From Rhea pennata (Eukaryota; Chordata; Aves; Rheiformes; Rheidae), in assembly GCF_028389875.1 (NCBI RefSeq), contig NC_084677.1, positions 11,512,017 through 11,576,016 on the forward strand: 64,000 bases of DNA, given 5' to 3'. The translations under genes and the position numbers were made by a program. Shown here piece after piece: positions 50,601 to 64,000 of the stretch (the stretch's first letter is position 1; every line of letters starts with the position of its first letter). The notes below the pieces were generated by a model. That model made no database searches, was not told where the DNA came from, and saw only the letters and a list, made by a program, of their open reading frames with translations.

Positions 50601-53600
50601 TGACACTGCAAAGTGGAAGCTGTAATCCTGCTGTCTGACTCCGTGTCTTTATTTAAAGTATTCCAAAAGAATTTTAGCAGTTATATACAATACCACTTGG
50701 TTATACCTAGACCTCTGACAGGAGCAGGTTAAAAGAGAATATCATTTCTGCAAAAAGAAGTTGTTCTGTGGTAGCATTGTATTTAAAGTACACATGCATC
50801 ACACTTCAGGTTAGATACTAACCTTGTTTTCTAACTGAACATGCTGTTTTCTAGGGAATAACCCAAGCTGCGAATTACATCTATCAAAAGATAATAAATG
50901 ATGGAATTTTAAACCAGGCTTTCACAATTGCTCCGGTAAGCTACCTTCAAAATTATTTATTTTGCCAGAAAAATTATCCAGAGGCTTTTTGGTGTCTATG
51001 TTTCAGTCTTTTCTTTCTGTCTTCAGGAATATAAACTTGTGATAGTTGGTCACAGTTTAGGTGGTGGAACAGCTTCCATACTGGCCATCATGCTCAGGAA
51101 CTCTTTCCCAACATTAAAATGCTATGCCTTTTCTCCTCCAGGAGGGCTTTTAAGGTAAATATGATAGTTCTGTTATTTGGTTCCATGTCGAAGATGAAAA
51201 AATCTTATAGTTGACAAATACATCAGAGATTAGTTTGGCAGTTGTTTTGTGGTAAGCCTGTTCCCTTATTTTCGTTTTTACACAAAACAAATTAATGTTA
51301 TGCATTATCCATAATGACTGTAGAGTTTGGCTTTTTAGCTGGCTCAGATATTTTTAGGCTGTGTTTATAAGTTCTCCACTAAATTTGCTCCATCTTGAGT
51401 TACAATCAAGTTCCACAGGAAATATTGAGTAATGGAATATTTTTAGTGAGTTCTGCTGTATAATATAATTACAGTTTCAAATAAATGTTACAGTCACCTG
51501 ACTAGTCTACTTTGACCTGTTTGACATCTGTATGTGCAAGAGACCATTAAAATCTGCAGTGAAATTACTCTGTCCTCTGTAGCAAGTTGCTCTGAAAGCC
51601 TACTAAATGACTGAAAACAAATTTTTATGATTGTTAACCTTCTATAAAAATATAACTTAAGATGTGCATATATTTTAGTGTGTCTAAAGTGTGTCTTTTT
51701 TTAAGCAAATCACTTGCAGATTACACTAAGCACTTCATTGTTTCAATTATTGTCGGAAAGGACCTTGTTGCAAGGTGAGATGAAAATATTTTTTAATTGT
51801 TTTTTCAGAGATGAGTTAAATAGATTGCAGAGATAGGAGGCTTTTCTTTATTTTATTTGTGTTTAAACAGGCTAAGTATGCCCAACATGGAAGATTTAAA
51901 GAGGAGAATAGTGAGAATCGTGGCAAACTGTAACAGACCTAAGGTAACTAAATGCAGTGAATGGTTAATAGTGGAATTGTCAGCTGGATTAAGCACAGGT
52001 TTAGTGAAATGACAATTGGCATGTGTATTTTTGCTTTTAATGAAGAGAATTAGAGTTGTGTTCTGGAACACAAGTGTTTTTAATTCAGTGACATTGGTAT
52101 TAGTCTCTTACCCTATAAGCTGTCTTGCTGGAAATGAAGATCCAAAAAGACTGGAAGATACTTGTGCACAGCATCCAAGAACTGAAATGCTCTGTTTGCT
52201 AGTTTTGCTGTTAAACTATTCAAAAAAATAAAATCAAAAAACCAAAACAGTTGAAATGGTGAAAGATCAGTAGGATTACTTATTTTCATTAATAATCATT
52301 TAGTATCTGTAAGTAAACTAATTAGTGGTTTTATTTGAATTTAACCTTTAGTATTCATTTAAAAAGCAAATGTGTCTCAGCTTTGTTGTTGAAATGCTTA
52401 CCTCTTCTTTTTACTGTTAGTGAGAAGCACCATTCTGAAAAGTGCTAGAACAATGCGTTGTCAGGCAAAATGTTACTGAAGTTACAGAGAAGTGGTTTAA
52501 AGATTTAAAACTGCTGTCTCTGAATACCTGAAGCTGCAGATCTACTGTACCAAGACTTCCATGTAGTCCCAGGATCAGCAGCCCTATAGCAGGAACTGGT
52601 GACATTGTAAATACAGAATTAGGTGATTGACAATTAAAAGTTAGTGATTTTTTTTCCCTAGCCTTACTGATGGCTTGAGTTAGATATTGGTAAGATATGT
52701 TACTGTGGGAAAAGGTGAAATGGGGGGGTATCTGCTACAGTCATTTTTCATTTTTAATTGTAGTTTCAGATGGTGTGAGTGCAAGCATACAACTAGAATA
52801 AATGAGTTGAAGAGATGCCAAGTTTTAATTTGCCTGTTTTTCTTTCTGAATTCAGTACCAGATTCTACTGCGTGGGTGTTGGTATGAAGTATTTGGAGGA
52901 GATCCAGATAATTTCCCAACTGAGCTGGATGGTAGAAACCAAGATGACCTAACCCAGCCTCTTTTAGCAGAAGAGAGTTTAATGGTTCATCGGTCACCTT
53001 CATACAACGCCCTCGAGGATGAATCACGCTTAAATTCACCACCTCAGTATCCTCATCTGTATCTTCCTGGAAAGATTATCCATATTGTAGAAGAATGCAG
53101 CTCTAAGAGGTATGTGAAAATAATGAATAACATTGTCCTGTTTTCCTGAAATCTACTTCAAGTCCCTTCTCACTTTCAAAAGTACCTGTTTCCAATTCTG
53201 CTTGTCATCTGTGTCTCTTATCTCATCTTTTGGTTCTTGCACATTAGGCAACTTCTCTCTGGCCTCCCTGCTTCTTTATGCGTCATTTCAAGTCCTTGAA
53301 AACTGCTTCGGTATATGTGTGTAATCATTTATTTGCCGTATGCTGCATGTGTTAATATGGTATCATTGAACAGTACACTGCTAAGTTCAGGTTTAGCATG
53401 CTGCAGTTCCTGTATGTGATCTTGCAGTTTTAGATCCCACTAGTAGTGGGGTGATAATGAAACACTTGTTTACTCGGTAGTCATAAGCATACCAGCGATG
53501 ATAAAGATAGATAGGCAAAATTTTGCTTATACTTGCTGAGCCAGAGTGGAGAGGTCCAGTTATCCCAATATCCAGCTTAACTATGCAGATTGAAGTCTCT

Positions 53601-54863
53601 TGTCCTTTTCTTGCTTCTATTTAGTGGAAGCAAGACAATTGAGACAAAGAGAACAGAAAAGCTGAAACTACTGGAAGGGTGTGGGTGGGTTTGTGTTATT
53701 TCTGTTATGTTTTTTTTTTTTTGTTTGTTTGTTTGTTTTTTTTTAACAAAATGATCTGAAACTGCTCACAGGCTAGACAGGTACTTCCCTATGATAACCT
53801 TTCTCATTTCTTTCTGAAACAAGAATAAAAGCATCTGGAACTTACAGAAGCCCAGATGTAAATGACAGATGCTCTTATTTCAGCTACAAAGAGGGTAGAA
53901 AAGAGCTAGATGATAAATCCATTTTTTTCCCTCTCTTTTAGCAGACTGATAATTACTTTGTTTAAGCTTCACTTCATCCTTTTAATACTTAAATAGTTTT
54001 TAAAATTAGGGTACTTCTAATACCAGAAAACCACCAGATTTTCTTGATCGATGCACTTACATATTAACAGCCTACTCTTCATTTACTCCTAAGCAGAGCA
54101 GTTAATCTTACTTTTTTTCTTACTTACAGTATAACATAGGATCCCCCCATCATTTACTATGTTCTGTAAAATAAAATCCTAACTGCATAGTTTCTGCAGC
54201 ATTAAATCTTTTTTTTTTCCTGCTGACTCTGAAAAAGTTTTAATTGCTCCTCTGGAAAGGGTCAGACACCTCCAGGTTGTAGAGCCCCACAGGAAAGCCA
54301 TTCCAGGCTTGACACTTAGCATCATAGAATCATAGAATCGGTAGGGGTGGAAGGGACCTCTGGAGATCATCCAGTCCAACCTCCCCACTCAGCAGTGTCA
54401 CCTAGAGCATGTTAGACAGGGCTGCATCCAGGTGGGCCTTGAAGACCGCCAGAGAAGGAGACTCCACAACCTCTCTGGGCGACCTGTTCCAGTGCTCCGT
54501 CACTCTCACAGTGACGAAATTCCCCCTCACATTCAGGTGGAACTTCCTGCGCTTCAATTTCTGCCCATTGCCTCTTGTCCTGTCACATGGGACAAATGGA
54601 AAGAGTTTGTCCCCGTCCCCTTAATCAGTTGAGACAGTCTGAAAGTTTTTGTACTGTTTGTCTGTTTTAGGTTTTGCTCTTCAGATATTAAATACACTGC
54701 AAGCTGGTCAAAAGAGACAGTCTTCAGCAGCATTTTAATAAGTCCCAAGATGATAACAGACCACATGCCAGATGTTGTGCTCAAAGCACTGAACAGTTTG
54801 GCTCAGGAACATGGCGCTTGTATTTCTTGTCAAACACGGGACTTTAACACCAACATAGTATAA
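41421..54863 (+). CDS. DAGLB: Diacylglycerol lipase beta, complete (15 exons)
   Basis: A membrane serine hydrolase, sn-1 specific, that converts diacylglycerol to the endocannabinoid 2-arachidonoylglycerol. Exons: 41421-41515, 42141-42292, 45120-45294, 45876-46137, 47183-47308, 48213-48340, 49339-49465, 49857-49940, 50370-50447, 50855-50935, 51027-51154, 51706-51774, 51871-51943, 52856-53109 and 54671-54863. All junctions are phase-compatible and sum to 2,025 bases, or 674 residues plus stop (human 672 from memory). Four membrane helices lie at about residues 20-42, 57-79, 102-120 and 133-156. The lipase domain follows. The catalytic triad is present: Ser446 in GHSLGGG, Asp498 in GKD and His642 in TDHMPD. 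A cysteine cluster (LLCCC) follows the helices. The ATG has A at -3. The least conserved parts are the loop after helix 4 (exon 45876-46137) and the region before the last exon. Confidence 0.97.
42293..45119 (+). other. DAGLB: DAGLB intron 2, largest intron of the gene
   Basis: Phase-1 intron of 2.8 kb, AT-rich. It contains an imperfect tandem duplication at 44685-44754. No nested gene or recognisable repeat family was seen. Confidence 0.7.
44685..44754. repeat. 35-bp imperfect tandem duplication in DAGLB intron 2
   Basis: Two copies of a unit beginning GGAAGTGAAAA and ending CTTTTGGTTTTGTTGA (44685-44719 and 44720-44754). They differ mainly by a small insertion or substitution after GTGAAAA. 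It lies inside an intron with no visible function. Confidence 0.85.
51027..51154 (+). CDS. DAGLB: DAGLB exon 11 with catalytic serine
   Basis: Encodes residues 437-479. It contains [10 protein letters not shown], the nucleophile elbow of the alpha/beta hydrolase fold with Ser446, followed by the helix that packs behind it and CYAFSPPGG. It is flanked by CTTCAG and GTAAAT. The intact motif indicates an active enzyme. Confidence 0.95.
53710..53744 (+). repeat. T/(GTTT)n low-complexity tract in DAGLB intron 14
   Basis: A run of T, then several GTTT units, then T8. It resembles the (TTTG)n tract in the DAGLB 3'UTR at about 55001-55030. Simple repeat. Confidence 0.8.
54321..54623 (-). mobile_element. 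CR1 LINE fragment, antisense, beside DAGLB last exon
   Basis: Begins with ATCATAGAATCATAGAATC, the reverse complement of the 8-bp terminal repeats that end avian CR1 elements, and continues with typical CR1 3' sequence (GGAAGGGACCTCTGGAGATCA, then CAGTCCAACC). About 300 bp, so a 5'-truncated copy inserted on the minus strand, which is how most CR1 copies occur. It lies in the final DAGLB intron. Confidence 0.92.
54671..54863 (+). CDS. DAGLB: DAGLB last coding exon with catalytic histidine
   Basis: Completes Arg611 and runs to TAA at 54861-54863. It carries TDHMPD with the catalytic His642. The acceptor TGTTTTAG at 54670 lies only 47 bases after the end of an antisense CR1 copy, so branch point and pyrimidine tract must fall within that short spacer or the CR1 itself. 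Confidence 0.95.
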
Positions 54864-54888
54864 CCATAATGTAAGAAAGATGAGCAGC

Positions 54889-54937
54889 TGTGTGTGTGTG
54901 TGTGGGGGGGGGGGGGGGGAGGGGGTTGGGGGAGGGT
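54889..54937 (+). repeat. (TG)n followed by G16 and G-rich tract
   Basis: Short TG repeat (about 54889-54903), then 16 G, then GA, GGGGG, TT and more G-runs. Meets the pattern of four or more G-runs needed for a quadruplex on the sense strand. Confidence 0.9.
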
Positions 54938-55138
54938 GTTTTTTTTTGTTTGTTTTTTTGTTTTTTTCCTTTTATTTTAATGCAGGTTTCAAATAGTTTT
55001 TTTTGTTTGTTTGTTTGTTTGTTTTTTTTGGGGGGGGGGCTCTCTCCTCATATTGCTTAAAACAAGCAGAGCTTCTCCTTGCATACTAGTATGCTGGTTA
55101 AAGCAGCTATTCTGCATTTATATAGAAGGTGTCCCGTT

Positions 55139-55179
55139 CCCCCCCCCCCCCCCAAAAAAAAAAAAAAAAAAAAAAAAAA
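55139..55179 (+). repeat. C15-A26 homopolymer junction
   Basis: Fifteen C directly followed by 26 A in the DAGLB 3'UTR. The A-run could be the tail of an unrecognised retro-insertion, or slippage-prone simple sequence. Confidence 0.9.
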
Positions 55180-55354
55180 CACAACACACAGAACAGCAGG
55201 GCACATTCTAGCCTCCTCATGTGCATTACTGCATCATGTGAGCACGGGGGAGTCAATGGACAATGCGTCTGAAACAGGTGAGCGGAGAGCCTGGCCCGTT
55301 GGTTAGGCAGTGCACTGTAAGACTTTTTTTATTTTCTGTTTTTTTTCTTTAAAA

Positions 55355-55360
55355 AATAAA
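55355..55360 (+). terminator. DAGLB: DAGLB poly(A) signal, proximal
   Basis: AATAAA about 490 bases after the stop, preceded by a T-rich stretch. A second AATAAA is at 56092-56097. Confidence 0.5.
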
Positions 55361-56602
55361 GTCCCGTTCCAGTTCTGCTTCTTAGTCACTTAACTTCATT
55401 GTTGCAGCTTCGTAGCCTATTACATACCTTTGCAAAGCCTAGACTTCTTTGCATGAAAGGTGCTGAAGTGAAAACAAAAGGGCAGCGCTTGAGCTAGCTG
55501 CGCCCTCAGTCTTCTACCAGCAGAAAGCGGTAAGCAAACGCTTGTGCTCGTCTGGCACGTGCGAGCACGACGGCAGGCCTCCCCTGGGTTTTATCAGGCA
55601 GTTCTTATTGCACTATTTTTCTTACAGACCTTGGTAGCAGCCCTAGGGTAATTCCTGGTGGTGGTGGCAGTGAGGGCTGTGTTTAAATGCTGCTTGGGAT
55701 ATAAATGTGCAATATTCTTTATCTACCTGGGATTTGTATTTGCTGACACACCTGACTGCTGTTATTAATTTTAATCTGACGTAACTGATAACTATTTATG
55801 ATGGTTAATGAGATTAATTTTTCATGCCCTGTGTTTATTGGTTGTAGTCATTAGTTCTAGCTGTGACTAATGAAAATACTAATTTATAACTCTGCCAGCA
55901 ATTTAAAGTCATTTGTATGATAGACCTGATGAAAAAAATGTAATGGCTTGTTTCTAGCATGACTTCTGAACAAAAAAATTTTAAATCTCAAACTCCTTTA
56001 ATTAAAAAAAAAACTAAAAATAAGAAACAATATGATGTGGTTGAGAATAATTAACTGTAGATGTTCATACTATGATACAAAGTGGAGAGAAAATAAAATG
56101 TACTCTTAAAAATTTATCTTATTCTGGGTGTGAGGCAAAAGTTAATAGCTTATAGCTGTTCAAGTGGCTGGATGCCATGGAGGAAGGTAAGTCAACAACT
56201 CTTTTACAAATAGTACATTTGTTCTTTACAAACCTTTAAGCCATGCAACATTTTCCTTTATACAGTTATAACTTTGTCATTTGCACATAGAAACAATCAG
56301 TCTGTGATCTGCATTCATTTTTTCTCCTGGTTGTCAAGAATCTTTGAAATGCAGCAGCAGCTAGTAACAACTCAAACAATAACACACACAGGCCTACAAC
56401 AAAATGCTGCCAGATACTGCATTAATGCTGGTTCTTAACATTAAGGCATTTCTGAAAGAGCCTGTGGTTAGCGCACACGTCCCTGGGCGACCTCTGCCAA
56501 GCTGCTGTTGGCACAAGGAGAATGCTTAGTCACAGACCTTAGAAAAGTGAGATTAGAACACTTGCTCAGAAACTCAAACACTACCACACATTGATTCAAG
56601 GA

Positions 56603-56608
56603 TTTATT
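56603..56608 (-). terminator. RAC1: RAC1 poly(A) signal (minus strand)
   Basis: TTTATT on the + strand reads AATAAA on the minus strand, about 1.46 kb after the RAC1 stop. This agrees with the roughly 1.5 kb 3'UTR of long vertebrate RAC1 mRNA. Another minus-strand AATAAA lies about 600 bases after the stop (57468 region) and one further out at 55834-55839. Confidence 0.55.
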
Positions 56609-58067
56609 AAGTCTTACATGCAAAACATACTGCTAATTGCATTAGCAAAAGATCAATGTAAAAACTTCACAATTTTGCAACTCCATTTTTAAGTTTTGCT
56701 TTAGTGGTTGAAAGGGTGTAGTTCAACATCGTATTCCTGCCAGTGTTTAGGATGTACAGAACATTAGCACTAACTTACAGAACCTCACAGACCCACGTTA
56801 CCGTTACTCAATCTATGATGCACATGTACATGTAGGTGACAAAGAACACTTGTCTGCATTAGTAATGTTACAGTATGGGATATCTGGCAAATAGTGATAG
56901 TTGGGAAGGTTCATAGTTTATAGAGGTCTAAAATATAAAAATTACTAAAACTTGTAAAGGTGCTTCACATGATTTTTACACCTAGTTAGTAGACTAAAAG
57001 CTCCTCAGAAAGCATATAACTTACTGGGTCAGAAGTAACACAAAAATAAGGATATGCTTGAAAATTCTAATCTACAAAAAAGCAGAATTCTATCATGAAA
57101 GGTTTTAAAATGCAAGCTATATTATTCAGTAAGAAGAAATTCTACAAGAAAAGCATTTACTATGCAACAGTTGTGGGAATGACTGGTTCAGAATTGTAAC
57201 TAAATGAATGCCCTACTTGAAATTTAAAGGAATTTACCTATGAACATCAACCTCTCTTCCACTACAGCAGGTCTGGGAAAGCATTCACCAATTTTTAACC
57301 TGTAATAAAAAGTCAATTCATTTTGAACTACCCTGACAGTGTAGTGTGAATTGATCTGTGCAGTGTCAAAACACTGTCTGGCACTATCATCTGATTGAAC
57401 CCCATGTTTCACTTACACAATACAATGCTGTCAAAAGGAGTAGATACACTTCAGTAAGAATAGTTATTTATTTATTTTTTTTAAATCACAGCAACAAGAA
57501 CTAAATTGCAACCAAGCCCTTACCAATGATAAAGCATTTTACACTGTGACTCAAGGTTGTCAGTCATTGTCAATGATCTAGGTTTGATATACAACAGTAG
57601 GCAATGACCGCAGGTTGAGAAAACATTTAATAAAACACATTAGACTGCAATGTTTTGCTAATTATACTGTACTGTTACTTACTGTGAAAAACTATAAAGT
57701 GTTTTTGCATTTCCTAACACAAATTAGAGTCATCTTCAAGAGGAATCTTTAAAAAAGTTTAGTGCTTAGTGTTTATAGCACAACAACGCAACTTAGTTCA
57801 GCAGATAGTTTGGCAACACTTAATTGAGCAAGAAGAGGATTTTAAAAATAAGGCTTTACATAGGTTTGTCTTTTTAGGATTTTGCTTTTAGTAGAATGAA
57901 AATTAACTTTCATACTTTAAACAAATGAAACCATGAAATTGTTGATTGGTTCAAAAATTTTACGGAAGAGAACTAATTCATAACAGAAGAACTTGGCATT
58001 GGATGTGAATGCTCCATTGTTCCGAGCAAAGCACACGGGGTTCGGCGGGGGTGGGGGAGGGCGGCTC
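56609..58067 (-). other. RAC1: RAC1 3'UTR
   Basis: About 1.46 kb of AT-rich sequence between the RAC1 stop and its likely poly(A) signal. Both strands lack a convincing reading frame. The 40 bases next to the stop are G/C-rich (CCCCC-type on the sense strand). Confidence 0.6.
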
Positions 58068-63483
<5,416 letters not shown>

Positions 63484-64000
63484 TTACGTGCAGTAAAGTT
63501 AAGAAGCACAAGGATTTTCTAGAGTCCAAACTGGGAAGTGTACAAAGAAAAAAAAAAAGGTTCTTCACTCCATCCTCCTGCTCCCCAGAAAACAATTCTG
63601 TACATACTGAGTCTGGTATTGAGTAGTAGAAGGAAAAAATATGCAAGACAGACTTGGTCCAGCCTGAGCAGAGGTCATCTTTTTAATCGCTCTTTTGATA
63701 GAAATATTAATCCCAGTAAGTACAGGAAAGCAGGAGATTCATTTAGTAAATGCTTTCTGGTCTTATTGAGGCATTCATCAGCAAGTTAACCTGTCTTGCA
63801 TTTTGTAACATTTAGAATAAGAATTCATGAGCAACAATCAAGGCATCTAAAAGACAACAGATTAATATTAATAACTTCATAAGCTTGATAATCAAGAAAA
63901 CCACACACTCCAAAACCCCCTTACAAAACATTGAAGTTACTAGCAATGTTACTTCAGTAAAGACATTTACCTCATTCATTATTTTGAGCTTTAATGATTT

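Larger units (their letters stand above)
54864..56100 (+). other. DAGLB: DAGLB 3'UTR with homopolymer runs and two poly(A) signals
   Basis: After the stop come (TG)n, G16 (54904-54919) and further G-runs, then T-rich (TTTG)n, G10 (55030-55039), C15 (55139-55153) and A26 (55154-55179). AATAAA signals lie at 55355-55360 and 56092-56097. The G and C runs could pair in the RNA or the G-runs could form quadruplexes. I see no coding sequence. RAC1 is convergent and its likely signal is about 500 bases further on. Confidence 0.7.

Noticed and set aside
54409-54784. Open frames around the DAGLB last intron and exon
   Set aside because: The + strand frames read through antisense CR1 sequence, and the minus frame is a shadow of DAGLB exon 15.

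Overview
This window is vertebrate nuclear DNA, most likely from a bird. The evidence is short coding exons with GT/AG introns, two CpG-island promoters, two copies of the avian CR1 LINE in the antisense orientation, and four genes recognisable by their protein sequence. I did not determine the species. The gene neighbourhood fits the avian macrochromosome region equivalent to chicken chromosome 14.

Layout on the + strand. (1) 709-20430: the 3' portion of an otoancorin-type gene (OTOA, mesothelin/stereocilin superfamily). Eleven phase-compatible exons give about 510 C-terminal residues ending in a Ser/Thr-rich stalk and a hydrophobic GPI-type tail. Its 5' exons lie left of the window. (2) 20430-27100: mostly non-coding, but the minus strand at 22986-23441 holds an open exon with good splice sites. 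I cannot assign it to a known gene; its second half resembles a storkhead-box winged helix. (3) 27100-40640: KDELR2, complete in five exons (212 codons), with a CpG island and a 6.5 kb first intron. (4) 40740-about 56100: DAGLB, complete in 15 exons (674 codons), with its own CpG island starting only about 100 bases after the KDELR2 poly(A) signal. The 3'UTR has striking homopolymer runs, and a CR1 copy sits just upstream of the last exon.

On the minus strand at 56603-63448 is the 3' part of RAC1: exons 3, 4, 5 and 6, plus the 57-base alternative exon 3b that defines the RAC1B isoform. Exons 1 and 2 are beyond the right edge. DAGLB and RAC1 are convergent.

The four genes do not form a pathway: otoancorin is an inner-ear cell-surface protein, KDELR2 retrieves ER proteins from the Golgi, DAGLB makes 2-arachidonoylglycerol, and RAC1 is a Rho-family GTPase. 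The RAC1-DAGLB-KDELR2 block is as in mammals (human 7p22.1), but the next gene here is OTOA (human 16p12.2), so a synteny junction lies inside the window, in the same interval as the unassigned minus-strand exon. Exon boundaries were read by eye from splice sites, phase and translated sequence. No database search was run, and comparisons with human proteins are from memory.
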